Below, in pieces: positions 33,908 through 43,211 of a stretch of DNA of 64,000 nucleotides. The translations under genes and the position numbers were made by a program. Below the pieces are notes generated by a model. The model saw only the letters and a program-made list of their open reading frames with translations. It was not told the origin of the DNA and did not search any database. The DNA comes from UMGS1279 sp045536815. GTDB taxonomy: Bacteria; Bacillota; Clostridia; Oscillospirales; Acutalibacteraceae. The stretch spans positions 6,406-70,405 of the forward strand of contig JAZSOH010000017.1 of assembly GCA_045536815.1 (NCBI GenBank), read 5' to 3'. Positions within the stretch are counted from its first letter, which is position 1, and each line of letters opens with the position of its first letter.

Positions 33908-34978
33908 GTGCAAACTGAAGCAAAAAGAAAGTTTTTAATTGACGTAGCTTTTTTAACTGTTATATGCGTTATTATTTACTTTATATTTAAATTTTTATCG
34001 GTTTACCTTTTACCGTTTGTAATTGGAATTTTCGTTTCATTTATCGTTCAAAAGCCTGTGAGATTTATAAGTTCTAAAACAAAAATACCAAAAAACATTA
34101 CTACAGTTATTTTTGTTGTTTTTACATATCTTTTTATTCTTGGCATTGTAATTTTAATAGGCATTGGACTTTACAGTTGGCTTAACAGTCTTTTAAAGCT
34201 TATTCCAAGCCTTAAAGAACCGCTGTTTAGCGCTTTAGATACAGTAAGCAGTTATCTTTCCAATCTGCTTAAAAACGTTCCCCCGTCGTTAATCAACAGT
34301 TTAAGTGGTATACCCGAAAAAACACTAAATAATATCACCGGTGCACTTACATCTAACCTGCCCAAAATTGCTCTTAGTGTAGCCGAAGCTGCGCCTTCTC
34401 TTATCATAAGTACCATTGTTACTATTGTGGCGAGCTGCTATATTGCAGGCGATTATTCAAATATTGTAAAATACTTATATAAACATTCTCCCAAAAACGT
34501 TTGGGATATTGTTATTGAAATTAAAGAGCTTTTTACAAAAACTATTTTCAGGCTTGTAAGAGGTTATTTACTTTTAATGATTATAACCTTCTTTGAACTC
34601 GCAATAGGCCTTGCGCTAATAGGACAAAACAATTTTATAATGCTTGCCGCCATAATTTGTATTATTGATATACTTCCCGTCCTTGGAACCGGTGCAGTAG
34701 TAATTCCGTGGGCTCTGATTTCACTTTTGACGGGAAACATTTTAAAGGCTATACTTCTTCTACTACTTTACATTGTAATTACAATAGTAAGAAACTTCTT
34801 AGAGCCAAAGGTTATCGGCGAGCAGGTAGGTTTACACCCACTAGTTACTCTTATCGCTATTTTCAGCGGCTACAAGCTTATTGGTTTTTGGGGAATTTTC
34901 CTCTTCCCTGTTACACTTATTATTTTACACGACCTTCACAAAAACGGCAAAATTCAATTTTTCAAAACGAACGAGTAA
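33908..34978 (+). CDS. ytvI: AI-2E family membrane protein, sporulation YtvI type
   Basis: A 356-aa polytopic protein of the AI-2E/PerM superfamily. About eight hydrophobic segments are seen, the first two at residues 12-28 and 31-47, then a pair around IFVVFTYLFILGIVILIGIGL, and a C-terminal group (LAAIICIIDILPVLGTGAVVIPW and FLEPKVIGEQVGLHPLVTLIAIFSGYKLIGFWG) that carries the family signatures. The N-terminus resembles the sporulation subgroup YtvI (TIGR02872) rather than PerM transporters. Start GTG with AAAGGAGG upstream. Terminator follows. Confidence 0.75.
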   Translation: MQTEAKRKFLIDVAFLTVICVIIYFIFKFLSVYLLPFVIGIFVSFIVQKPVRFISSKTKIPKNITTVIFVVFTYLFILGIVILIGIGLYSWLNSLLKLIPSLKEPLFSALDTVSSYLSNLLKNVPPSLINSLSGIPEKTLNNITGALTSNLPKIALSVAEAAPSLIISTIVTIVASCYIAGDYSNIVKYLYKHSPKNVWDIVIEIKELFTKTIFRLVRGYLLLMIITFFELAIGLALIGQNNFIMLAAIICIIDILPVLGTGAVVIPWALISLLTGNILKAILLLLLYIVITIVRNFLEPKVIGEQVGLHPLVTLIAIFSGYKLIGFWGIFLFPVTLIILHDLHKNGKIQFFKTNE

Positions 34979-34994
34979 TAATTATTTGTATGAT

Positions 34995-35025
34995 AAAATC
35001 CGTAGGTTTTCCTACGGATTTTGTT
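34995..35025 (+). terminator. Rho-independent terminator after ytvI
   Basis: AAAATCCGTAGG pairs with CCTACGGATTTT across a short T loop. Confidence 0.75.
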
Positions 35026-35091
35026 ATATTATTAACCTCCCCACAATATAAATATACTGTATAGTTTCAAAACTTTAAAGGAGAGGTTATA

Positions 35092-36618
35092 ATGGACTTA
35101 AATATTACCAATTTTGACGTAACTACAAAGGAAATAAAGCTAAACCAAACAGCAGAGCTTCCAATAGATATTGATATATCTCTTTCGGATTACGAGCAAG
35201 ATATTAAAAAAATTCTTAAATGCACAATGAATAGCTATGTTTCATCAAAACAAATTACGGGGAATTCACTAATTGTTGAAGGAATGGCATATTTAACACT
35301 AATTTACTGTGATGTAAATGGTGATTTATGCTCTACCGAAAAACAAATCCCCTTCAAGAAAAACTTTGAAGCTTCGCTTATGCTTGACGGCGGCGAAGCA
35401 GAAGTTTTTAGCATTTCGTCTGTTAATTCCTCAATGCTTCTTACAGAACGCAAGGTCGCGGTTAAGGGAATAGTGCGACTTGATGCAACCGTTATAGTAA
35501 GCGAGAAAAACTCTATTATTTCAGACCTTGATAACGACTGCTTTGAACAACTTAAAATTAGTACTAAGGCCTCAACCGAAATAGGCAAAACCTCTAAAAC
35601 CTTTATAATTGACGAAGAGTTTGAGCTTCCGCCCAATTGCCCATCAATATCTAAAATAATTAAAACCAATTACTGCATTAGTTCGGTTACCACTAAGGTT
35701 ATAAGCAACAAAATTATTGTTAAAGGCCAACTTAATATTAAAGTTTTTTACCGTACCAACGAAAACGGAATCCATTGTTACAAAAACATTGTTCCCTTTA
35801 ACCAAATTATAGAGATAAACGGCATAACCGAAGACTGCAAATGTGACATAAACACTGAGCTTTTAAGTGTAAACCTTACAACGCGCACCGCTTCAAACGG
35901 AGAATGTAAAACACTTATGCTTGTCGCAAAAATTGAGGTTTTGGCCGAAGCAATATGCGAAGATGAACTACCTATGATTCGCGACCTATACTGTAAACGG
36001 CACGAAGCTAGCGTTGTTAAAAAGGAAATTTGCGTTAATAAAATCGTGCATAATTCAAATGAAGTTTTTAACTGCAAAAAGACTTTATCTCTCCCTCAAA
36101 ATGAAATAAGCGACATTTTGGCTCTTTGGTGTGAAAGCGGTAAATGCATAACCCGTTTTTCAGATAGCAATTTAAACCTTTCGGGAACGGTAACCGTTTG
36201 TACATTATTTAAAGATAACGAAAATGAAATTGGTTATTTTGAAAAGGTAATTGATTTTGATTACGTTATTGAAATTGGGCCAAAAACAACTAACCCAAAA
36301 TGTAAATGCAGTGCCGAAATAATTAATGAAAGCTATGGCTTAACCCCATCGGGCGATATTGATTTAAATTTAGAGCTTCAAATTTCTGCAACTATTTTTG
36401 ATATGGTAAAAATGGAGGTTATAACCGAAATTACCGCAGATGAAAATAAACCTATTTCTTCTTCCACATCATTGGTTGCATACTTTGCAGAAGCGGGTGA
36501 AAATGTTTGGGAAATCTCAAAAAATTTCCTTGCCGACCGCGAAAATTTCCTTGCAATTAACGATATAAAGGAAGATACAATAAAAACCTCCAGAATGCTT
36601 TTAATTCCCAGATTTTAA
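35092..36618 (+). CDS. SPOCS (DUF3794) and LysM domain protein, SipL-like
   Basis: The 508-aa protein has repeated DUF3794/SPOCS domains (about residues 10-150, 160-290 and 320-430; for example IDIDISLSDYEQDIKKILKC and LIVEGMAYLTLIYCDVNG) and ends in a LysM motif (YFAEAGENVWEISKNFLADRENFLAINDI, about 460-490) with RMLLIPRF. In Clostridioides SipL partners SpoIVA in spore coat assembly and shows this architecture. No signal peptide is present, as expected for a mother-cell protein. GGAGAGG precedes the ATG. A sigma-E-type promoter would be expected, but I could not define one. Confidence 0.85.
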   Translation: MDLNITNFDVTTKEIKLNQTAELPIDIDISLSDYEQDIKKILKCTMNSYVSSKQITGNSLIVEGMAYLTLIYCDVNGDLCSTEKQIPFKKNFEASLMLDGGEAEVFSISSVNSSMLLTERKVAVKGIVRLDATVIVSEKNSIISDLDNDCFEQLKISTKASTEIGKTSKTFIIDEEFELPPNCPSISKIIKTNYCISSVTTKVISNKIIVKGQLNIKVFYRTNENGIHCYKNIVPFNQIIEINGITEDCKCDINTELLSVNLTTRTASNGECKTLMLVAKIEVLAEAICEDELPMIRDLYCKRHEASVVKKEICVNKIVHNSNEVFNCKKTLSLPQNEISDILALWCESGKCITRFSDSNLNLSGTVTVCTLFKDNENEIGYFEKVIDFDYVIEIGPKTTNPKCKCSAEIINESYGLTPSGDIDLNLELQISATIFDMVKMEVITEITADENKPISSSTSLVAYFAEAGENVWEISKNFLADRENFLAINDIKEDTIKTSRMLLIPRF

Positions 36619-36636
36619 TAAAAAAGATATAACAAA

Positions 36637-36671
36637 GGCCAAGTACCCGTAAGGATACTTGGCCAGTTTTT
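36637..36671. terminator. Terminator between SPOCS gene and gpsA
   Basis: GGCCAAGTA (36637-36645) pairs with TACTTGGCC (36656-36664), followed by AGTTTTTTT. It serves two converging genes. Confidence 0.8.
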
Positions 36672-37664
36672 TTATATCCAAAGATTTTCATATTCGTTTT
36701 TACTTGGACGAAGCATTAGATTTTTTACTGAATCTGTAATCGACTCACCCTCATACAACACCTTATAACACTGTGAAATAATTGGCATTTCGGCGCCAAC
36801 TTTTTCGGCTAACCAATATGCGAATTTTGTTGCATAATAGCCTTCTACAGTACCAACATCACTAAGGGCTTTTTGTACCTCAATGCCCTTGCCAACCATC
36901 TCACCAAAACGGTGATTTCGACTATGCTTTGACGTGCAGGTAACAATTAAATCGCCAAGACCAGTAAGACCCGCAAAGGTACGCTCCTTAGCGCCCATTT
37001 TAACTCCCAAACGAGCAATTTCAGTCAGTCCTCTGGTTATTAGCGCCGCTTTAGTATTATCTCCAAGACCCATACCATCGCAAAAGCCTGCCGCTACGGC
37101 AATTATGTTTTTAAGCGCGCCACCAAGTTCAACACCAACCAAATCGTCGTTATTATATATCCTTAAACTTGCGCTTGAAAAAGCCTCAATAACCTTTTCT
37201 GTCGCCGACATATTATGAGATGATGAAACCAAAGAAGTAGGTATACTTCTTGCAACCTCCTCAGCGTGAGAAGGTCCCGAAAGAACGACAATGGGAGCGC
37301 TAACTTCTTCCTCTATAACTTCAGAAAGGCGTTTTAAACTGCCCTCCTCCAAACCTTTTGCAACATTTACTACAGTACCATAATTTTTAAGTGTAGCAAC
37401 TTTTTTCGCAATGGTTCTAACTGCAATCGAGGGCACAGCGATAATAACAATATCGGAATTCTCGGCATCTGAAATATTTGATGTGAGCTTTATTTCCTCA
37501 GGGATTTTGACACCTGCCAAAAGGTGTTTACTTTCTCTCTCTTTTTTTAGCTCGTTAATTTCTTCCTCGAAAAATGACCAAAGCAAAACCTCATGGTTAT
37601 TTCTATTCGCAGCCATTGCGAGAGCAATTCCCCATCCGCCAGAACCTAAAACCGAAATCTTCAT
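36672..37664 (-). CDS. gpsA: Glycerol-3-phosphate dehydrogenase, NAD(P)+
   Basis: Makes sn-glycerol-3-phosphate for phospholipids. 330 aa: ISVLGSGGWGIALA Rossmann loop, VLSGPSHAEEVARS, catalytic Lys in VELGGALKNIIAVAAGFCDGMGLG, and TSKHSRNHRFG. The ATG at 37664 has GGTGG 8 bases upstream; it starts 1 bp after the plsY stop, so the two genes are coupled and feed the same phospholipid pathway. Confidence 0.95.
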   Translation of the reverse strand: MKISVLGSGGWGIALAMAANRNNHEVLLWSFFEEEINELKKERESKHLLAGVKIPEEIKLTSNISDAENSDIVIIAVPSIAVRTIAKKVATLKNYGTVVNVAKGLEEGSLKRLSEVIEEEVSAPIVVLSGPSHAEEVARSIPTSLVSSSHNMSATEKVIEAFSSASLRIYNNDDLVGVELGGALKNIIAVAAGFCDGMGLGDNTKAALITRGLTEIARLGVKMGAKERTFAGLTGLGDLIVTCTSKHSRNHRFGEMVGKGIEVQKALSDVGTVEGYYATKFAYWLAEKVGAEMPIISQCYKVLYEGESITDSVKNLMLRPSKNEYENLWI

Positions 37665-37665
37665 A

Positions 37666-38331
37666 CTACTTACCACCTTTTACTTTACCGAAAATAGGTT
37701 TCTCTTCGCCTTTTATCAGACGCGCAATATTTTCCTTATGCTTTATAAAAACAATAAGGCACATAATGAATGTTATAATTACCGCCACCAAATGACTTCC
37801 GCTTTGTGGCGGAATAATTAAGCTTACAACAAAAACGGTAACTGTAGCTGTTAGAGAGCTTACCGAAATAATACGTGTAATTAGCAGCAAAAGAACAAAT
37901 ATAATAAGGGCCGCCGTTATGGCCTGCCAATGCGCAACATAAAATATGCCCACCGAAACAGCAACGGCTTTACCGCCTTTAAACCTAAAGAAAACGGGAA
38001 AAACGTGGCCTAGCATACAAAAAAGTCCGCAAAGAAGCGCGCCATAAACCGGAGCATAAAATATACTTTCAGGATTTTTCTCGGCTAAATATTGGAAAAC
38101 CAAGAATTTGCCTATATAACATGCCGCAAAACCTTTCAAAACATCAAACAAGAAGGTAAGAAGTCCCGGCAAAACGCCAAATACACGCATAACATTTGTC
38201 ATACCTGCGTTACCGCTGCCAAAATCTCTTACATCCTTTTTTGCAAACAGTTTTGAAAAAATAACAGCAAAATTAAGGCTGCCTAGAACATAAGATAAAA
38301 CAAAAACCGCTATAACCAATAAAATATCCAT
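37666..38331 (-). CDS. plsY: Glycerol-3-phosphate acyltransferase PlsY
   Basis: Membrane acyltransferase that adds an acyl group from acyl-phosphate to glycerol-3-phosphate. 221 aa with several membrane segments; the three cytoplasmic motifs are seen: SYVLGSLNFAVIFSK, FGSGNAGMTNVMRVFG, and FRFKGGKAVAVSVG. It stands 20 bp after der, with gpsA next, the usual der-plsY-gpsA order. Confidence 0.95.
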   Translation of the reverse strand: MDILLVIAVFVLSYVLGSLNFAVIFSKLFAKKDVRDFGSGNAGMTNVMRVFGVLPGLLTFLFDVLKGFAACYIGKFLVFQYLAEKNPESIFYAPVYGALLCGLFCMLGHVFPVFFRFKGGKAVAVSVGIFYVAHWQAITAALIIFVLLLLITRIISVSSLTATVTVFVVSLIIPPQSGSHLVAVIITFIMCLIVFIKHKENIARLIKGEEKPIFGKVKGGK

Positions 38332-38351
38332 ATCTGACCTCGCTAAAAATA

Positions 38352-39683
38352 TTATTCGCCCTTAGTGTCACCGCGTTCGCGAATAACAAAACGTACAGGT
38401 GTGCCTTCAAGTCCGAAAACCGAACGTATTTGATTTTCAAGATATCTTTGATAAGAAAAATGAAATAGGTCTTCCCTATTACAAAAACAAACAAATGTTG
38501 GTGGCTTTGTTGACGCCTGAGTCATATAATAAATTTTAAGCCTTTTTCCTTTATCACTAGGAGGCTGAACTCTAGCGGTTGCATCTGCCAAAATATCATT
38601 AAGCTTACCTGTAGAAATTCTCATAGTATTTTGACTATGAACATACTTAATAAGCTCAAAAAGTCTATCAATTCTTTGACCTGTTTTTGCAGATATAAAG
38701 ATAATTGGCGCATAACTCATAAAAGAAAAGTCTTTCATAAGGCGTTTGCGGAAGGTGTCCATTGTGGTACCGTCTTTTTCAATTAAATCCCACTTGTTAA
38801 CTGCAATAATACAAGCCTTTCCCTGTTCAAGAGCAATACCTGCAACCTTTGAATCCTGCTCGGTAAAGCCTTCGGCGGCATCAATCATAATAACGCAAAC
38901 ATCTGCCCTTTCAACCGCCATTTTTGCTCGAAGAACGCTATATTTTTCAATTTTATCATAAACCTTGCTTTGACGTCGAAGACCTGCCGTATCAATAAAA
39001 TTATACTTAGTATCTTCGAATGTGAAATTAGTGTCTATAGCGTCTCTCGTTGTACCCGCTATATTAGAAACAATTAACCTTTCTTCACCTAAAATACGGT
39101 TAATAAGCGAAGATTTACCCGCATTAGGCTTACCTATTACGGCAACGCTTATAATTTCTTCGTCTTCTTTTTCGAATGCTTCGGGTGAAATATGCTCAAA
39201 AACCGCATCAAGCAAATCGCCCGTGCCATGCCCGTGAGCCGCAGAAACTGCAACAGGGTCGCCAAGACCTAAATTATAAAACTCATAAAACTCGGCCGGC
39301 ACCTCGCCAACACCATCACATTTATTAACGCACAAAACAATAGGTTTGCCCGAACGCTGCAGTATTGTTGCAACCTCCATATCGGCGGCTACAACACCGC
39401 TTTTAAGGTCTGTAACAAAAATTATAACATTAGCCATATCAATAGCCAGTTCGGCCTGGTCGCGCATTTTAGAAAGAATTATATCATCAGTTTTAGGTTC
39501 AATACCGCCCGTGTCAATAAGGGTTATTTCTTTGCCAAGCCATTCGGCATCACCGTAAATACGGTCCCTTGTAACGCCGGGGGTATCATCAACTATTGAA
39601 AGCCTTTTACCTATTAACTTATTAAACAGCGTTGATTTGCCCACATTCGGCCTTCCAACAACCGCAACAATAGGTTTTGCCAT
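38352..39683 (-). CDS. der: Ribosome biogenesis GTPase Der (EngA)
   Basis: Tandem-GTPase 50S assembly factor, 443 aa. First G domain: GRPNVGKST, DTPGVTRD, DTGGIE and NKCD; second: GKPNAGKSS, NIAGTTRDAI, DTAGL and NKWD; C-terminal KH-like domain (RISTGKLNDILADATARV to GTPVRFVIRERG). The ATG at 39683 gives the family start MAKPIVAVVGRPNVGK. It follows the DUF512 gene by 9 bp. Confidence 0.97.
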   Translation of the reverse strand: MAKPIVAVVGRPNVGKSTLFNKLIGKRLSIVDDTPGVTRDRIYGDAEWLGKEITLIDTGGIEPKTDDIILSKMRDQAELAIDMANVIIFVTDLKSGVVAADMEVATILQRSGKPIVLCVNKCDGVGEVPAEFYEFYNLGLGDPVAVSAAHGHGTGDLLDAVFEHISPEAFEKEDEEIISVAVIGKPNAGKSSLINRILGEERLIVSNIAGTTRDAIDTNFTFEDTKYNFIDTAGLRRQSKVYDKIEKYSVLRAKMAVERADVCVIMIDAAEGFTEQDSKVAGIALEQGKACIIAVNKWDLIEKDGTTMDTFRKRLMKDFSFMSYAPIIFISAKTGQRIDRLFELIKYVHSQNTMRISTGKLNDILADATARVQPPSDKGKRLKIYYMTQASTKPPTFVCFCNREDLFHFSYQRYLENQIRSVFGLEGTPVRFVIRERGDTKGE

Positions 39684-39692
39684 ATATTTCAC

Positions 39693-40997
39693 CTAGCCTT
39701 CTATTAGGGCTTTTATAAATTCTGCCCCATCATTTTTAACCGCCTTAACAGTTACATTTAGCTTTTCCGCCAACTGCTTTACGGTTACATCATCTAAAAA
39801 TTTATCCTTTTCGTGTCTAAGCATATTCTCAGAAATCAAAAGTACATCGCCTACATTTTTGTCTTTAAGCTGACTTTCGATATCTCCGCCTGTAACAAGA
39901 CCTGTAACAGTGATTTTACCACCAAAAAACTCGTTTTTAATAGCATACACCTGACAGTTTAAATTATGCCATTTTTTGGCGACAATGTCAACCAATTTTT
40001 TAATTAGTGGGTATGCCGCCTCGCCCGTTGCAACAGTTATTTTTTTGTTATGCTTTATATCACAGCTTGAAAGCTCTTCAATAGTATCTAATGCCTCGCT
40101 TAAAAACAGCGACCACATACCAACACCATTTTCAAGCTGCATAAAATCTTCATAGAATTCCGCACTTGGAATTTCGCGCTCGGCCAAAAGATAAAATTCG
40201 TCTGCCGCAAAAACCTTTCTCTCGCCGAACTTTGCTACACATTCATCACCAATACGGTGCATTATGTCTAAAACAGCACCTGCCGTTTGTTTATTAAATG
40301 GCTCTAGCTTTGCAAGGTTTTCTCTATGACCTGTAAGTCCTACCGGCACCGCCGCTATACAGTGAACTGTTTTAAGCGCTATAAGGTCACTTAGCGTATG
40401 TTCTAGTTCCTCTCCATCATTATATCCCGGGCATAAAACTAACTGGCAGTTAATTTCAATACCTGCCTTCGCAAAGCGATAAAGCACCTTTAAAGCATCA
40501 CCAGCAAAACGGTTATTCATCATTTTACACCTTAGCTCAGGATTTGTCGTATGCACCGAAACATTTATAGGGCTTATATGAAGTTTAATTATTCTATCAA
40601 TCTCGTGCTCAGTTATATTTGTAAGGGTTATATAATTGCCAAACAAAAAGGAAAGGCGCGAATCATCGTCCTTAAAATAAAGCGTCTCCCTCATACCCTT
40701 TGGCATTTGGTCAATAAAACAAAAAATGCAGTTATTTTTACAGGTACGTTTACTGTCCATAAGATATGTTTCAAAATTAAGGCCAAGCTCCTCGTACTCT
40801 TCCTTTTTAATCCTGAAACGGCGAAGCTTACCCTCGGTTTCCACCAAGAGTTTAAGCCTTTTTTCATTTTGATAAAAGCGGTAATCTAAAACATCTAAAA
40901 TTTCCTTACGGTTAATTGAAATCAGTTTGTCTCCACCCTTAATTCCAACCCTTTGACAAGGGGAATTTTCGGTAACAGATTTAATTATAACTGCCAC
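39693..40997 (-). CDS. DUF512 radical SAM-like protein with N-terminal PDZ domain
   Basis: The 434-aa protein begins with a PDZ-like segment (VTENSPCQRVGIKGGDKLISIN) and has a CxxxCxFCF cluster (RTCKNNCIFCFIDQMPKGMR, about residue 90) that resembles a radical SAM iron-sulfur site, then a long DUF512 region (ITVTGLVTGGDIESQLK). The family is widespread next to der in Clostridia and has no firmly established reaction. The GTG at 40997 is taken as the start because GAAAGGAAG lies 5-6 bases upstream; the frame is open to 41051. It is followed by der at 9 bp, so co-transcription and a link to ribosome assembly are likely. Confidence 0.85.
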   Translation of the reverse strand: MAVIIKSVTENSPCQRVGIKGGDKLISINRKEILDVLDYRFYQNEKRLKLLVETEGKLRRFRIKKEEYEELGLNFETYLMDSKRTCKNNCIFCFIDQMPKGMRETLYFKDDDSRLSFLFGNYITLTNITEHEIDRIIKLHISPINVSVHTTNPELRCKMMNNRFAGDALKVLYRFAKAGIEINCQLVLCPGYNDGEELEHTLSDLIALKTVHCIAAVPVGLTGHRENLAKLEPFNKQTAGAVLDIMHRIGDECVAKFGERKVFAADEFYLLAEREIPSAEFYEDFMQLENGVGMWSLFLSEALDTIEELSSCDIKHNKKITVATGEAAYPLIKKLVDIVAKKWHNLNCQVYAIKNEFFGGKITVTGLVTGGDIESQLKDKNVGDVLLISENMLRHEKDKFLDDVTVKQLAEKLNVTVKAVKNDGAEFIKALIEG

Positions 40998-41082
40998 TTT
41001 TTTCTTCCTTTCATACAAAAAAATAGAGAAGGAATGTTCCCTCTCTATCATTTTGCTACGCAGATAATTGGTTTAATACAAA

Positions 41083-41265
41083 TTAAGCCTCTACCTTAAC
41101 TACCTCACGGCCATCATAATAGCCACAAGCGGGGCAAAGTCTATGAGGTCTTTTGTATTCTCCACAATGAGAACATTTAACTAGTGCAGGAGCATTAATT
41201 CTCCAAACGTTAGAACGTCTTTTATCGCGACGTGCTTTAGATGTTTTTCTCTTCGGTACTGCCAT
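41083..41265 (-). CDS. rpmF: 50S ribosomal protein L32
   Basis: A 60-aa protein with the L32 start MAVPKRKTSKARRDKRRSN and a zinc ribbon CSHCGEYKRPHRLCPAC (two CxxC pairs). It lies 31 bp after the DUF177 gene, an arrangement conserved across bacteria, and shares its promoter. Confidence 0.97.
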   Translation of the reverse strand: MAVPKRKTSKARRDKRRSNVWRINAPALVKCSHCGEYKRPHRLCPACGYYDGREVVKVEA

Positions 41266-41296
41266 TTGTAAGGCACCTCCTTAAACTAAGTAGTTA

Positions 41297-41800
41297 TCAA
41301 TCTTCGTCTTCTAAAAGCTGTAATAAAGCTTCTAGGCGTGGGTCAACACTTTTGGTCTGGCATCCGCAAGAACCTTCATTCAAGTTCTTGCCGCATACGG
41401 AGCAAATTCCTCTACACTCCTCGCTGCAAAGATGCTTCATTGGTAGCGCTAAAAGGATTTCGCTTAAACAAACCTCATATAAATCAAGCTTATAATCTGA
41501 AACTAAAAGAAGGTCGATATTATCTTCCTCCGCGAGTTCGGTAACCAGTACACGATTTACGGGAATTTTATACTCATGAGTAGTTTCAGTACCACAACGG
41601 TCGCAAGGTTTTGTAATTGTGACAGCACATTCTACCGAAAGCTCGGTAACACCTGCTTTATTAACAACTTTACCAGAAACCAAGGTTTCTTTACCAAAAA
41701 GCTTTTCTCCCGAAAAAACTTCACCTGTAAAGTCTAAAACAGCGTTAACATCAATAACCTTCGCGTCGCCGCCCAGCAACCCTTTTAAGTTTAGAACCAT
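41297..41800 (-). CDS. yceD: DUF177 (YceD) family protein
   Basis: A 167-aa DUF177 protein with the conserved zinc-like cysteines CDRCGTETTHEYKIPV (about residue 74-80) and C-terminal CSEECRGICSVCGKNLNEGSCGCQ. The family is linked to 23S rRNA processing or metabolism and always precedes rpmF. The ATG at 41800 has GGGGTG upstream. Confidence 0.9.
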   Translation of the reverse strand: MVLNLKGLLGGDAKVIDVNAVLDFTGEVFSGEKLFGKETLVSGKVVNKAGVTELSVECAVTITKPCDRCGTETTHEYKIPVNRVLVTELAEEDNIDLLLVSDYKLDLYEVCLSEILLALPMKHLCSEECRGICSVCGKNLNEGSCGCQTKSVDPRLEALLQLLEDED

Positions 41801-41826
41801 AGGTTCACCCCAATTGCACAACAAAT

Positions 41827-41855
41827 ATTATATCGTTTTAATATCTATTTGTCAA
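41827..41855 (-). promoter_or_regulatory. Consensus sigma-A promoter for yceD-rpmF
   Basis: Perfect TTGACA (41850-41855), 17-bp spacer and perfect TATAAT (41827-41832), about 27 bp before the yceD start. The strongest promoter in the window, fitting a ribosomal protein operon. Confidence 0.85.
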
Positions 41856-41975
41856 GAATAAAAATCAAAAAAGGCAAATTTAGGTATGTTTTATATAAAT
41901 ATCAATATCAAACTTAAAATTATTATCAATTCTTAATGATTAAAGCAACAAAAAACAAACCTAAAAACCCAAAAT

Positions 41976-42000
41976 CACCTGCCGACAAAGCCGACAGGTG
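41976..42000 (-). terminator. Terminator of the ftsZ end of the dcw cluster
   Basis: An 11-bp stem with two G-T pairs closes on TTT, then ATTTTGGGTTTTT on the minus strand, 13 bp past the ftsZ stop. Confidence 0.8.
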
Positions 42001-42012
42001 AAAATCTAAATA

Positions 42013-43095
42013 TTAGTTACGGTTGTTAATCATATCGAAAAGTTCGGTATAAACAACATCCTCTTCCGATGAAGCATCAGAATTGCTTGAAAGAATGTCT
42101 TCAAGTGCGCCTGCAGCGCCCTCTTTCTTTTCTTTCTTCTCGCCAAGACCTGTTGCAATAACAGTAATCTTAACGGTATCTTCAAGAGTTTCGTCAAGCT
42201 GAGTACCCCAAATGATGTTAGCATCGGGATGAGCCATTTCAGAAACGATAGAAGAAGCAAGAGTAACCTCTTCAAGACCAATATCAGATGAACCTGTGAT
42301 ATTGATGATAACGCCTGTTGCATTATCCATAGCAGTTTCGATAAGAGGACTTGTGATTGCAGCTTTTGCAGCCTGCTCAGCCTTATCTCTACCTGTAGCA
42401 ACACCAACGCCCATATGTGCTTGACCGGAATCGCTCATAACTGCCTTAACATCAGCAAAGTCGAGGTTAATAAGAGCAGTTGTTGTAACGAGGTCAGAAA
42501 TACTTTGAACACCCTGACGAAGAACGTCATCAGCAGTTTCGAAAGCATTTTTAAGTGTGATTTTTTGTTCAGAAACAAGATGTAAACGCTCGTTAGGAAT
42601 AACAATTAAGCTATCAACACATTCACCAAGAGAGGAAATACCTGCATCAGCCTGAGTCATTCTGCGTTTGCCTTCAAAAGCGAAAGGCTTAGTAACAATA
42701 CCAACTGTTAAAATACCAAGTTCTTTAGCAAGAGCCGCAACAACAGGAGCTGCACCTGTACCGGTACCGCCGCCCATACCTGCGGTAATGAAAACCATAT
42801 CAGCGTCTTTAATAGCTGCAGTGATTTCGTCTTTAGATTCCTCAGCTGCTGCACGGCCGCGCTCGGGGTCGGCACCTGCGCCTTGACCTTTAGTAGCCCT
42901 TTCGCCGATTTGGATTTTTGTGTCTGCCTTAGAGAGGAATAATGCTGCACGGTCGGTATTGATTGCTATAAACTCAACACCCTTAACACCTGCATCTACC
43001 ATGCGGTTGATAGCGTTACCGCCACCGCCGCCAACACCTATAACCTTAATTTGAACAACCTCATCCATTAATTCATTAGAAACTTCAAATGGCAC
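42013..43095 (-). CDS. ftsZ: Cell division protein FtsZ
   Basis: Tubulin-like GTPase that forms the Z ring at midcell. About 360 aa: GVGGGGGNAINRM near residue 20, tubulin signature GMGGGTGTGAAPVVA near 105, and ITSPLIETAMDNATGVIINITG. The C-terminal tail is unusual: it ends DVVYTELFDMINNRN without the canonical (D/E)IPxFL peptide that binds FtsA and other partners. The start is taken as GTG 43095 (8 bases after AAGGA); the ATG at 43104 directly follows that site with no spacing. No ftsA lies beside it. Confidence 0.96.
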   Translation of the reverse strand: MPFEVSNELMDEVVQIKVIGVGGGGGNAINRMVDAGVKGVEFIAINTDRAALFLSKADTKIQIGERATKGQGAGADPERGRAAAEESKDEITAAIKDADMVFITAGMGGGTGTGAAPVVAALAKELGILTVGIVTKPFAFEGKRRMTQADAGISSLGECVDSLIVIPNERLHLVSEQKITLKNAFETADDVLRQGVQSISDLVTTTALINLDFADVKAVMSDSGQAHMGVGVATGRDKAEQAAKAAITSPLIETAMDNATGVIINITGSSDIGLEEVTLASSIVSEMAHPDANIIWGTQLDETLEDTVKITVIATGLGEKKEKKEGAAGALEDILSSNSDASSEEDVVYTELFDMINNRN

Positions 43096-43211
43096 TTTTA
43101 TCATCCTTCCAAATTTATACTAAATAAGCTATTATTACACACAAGTAATAATAACACAAAATACATAAGATTTCAACATATTTTTTCAAAAAAATAAATA
43201 TTTTATAATTT

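Noticed and set aside
35020..35091. Sporulation sigma-factor promoter for the SPOCS gene
   Set aside because: TATATT and TATACTGT elements are visible, but no spacing matches a sigma-E, G or K consensus well enough to call.
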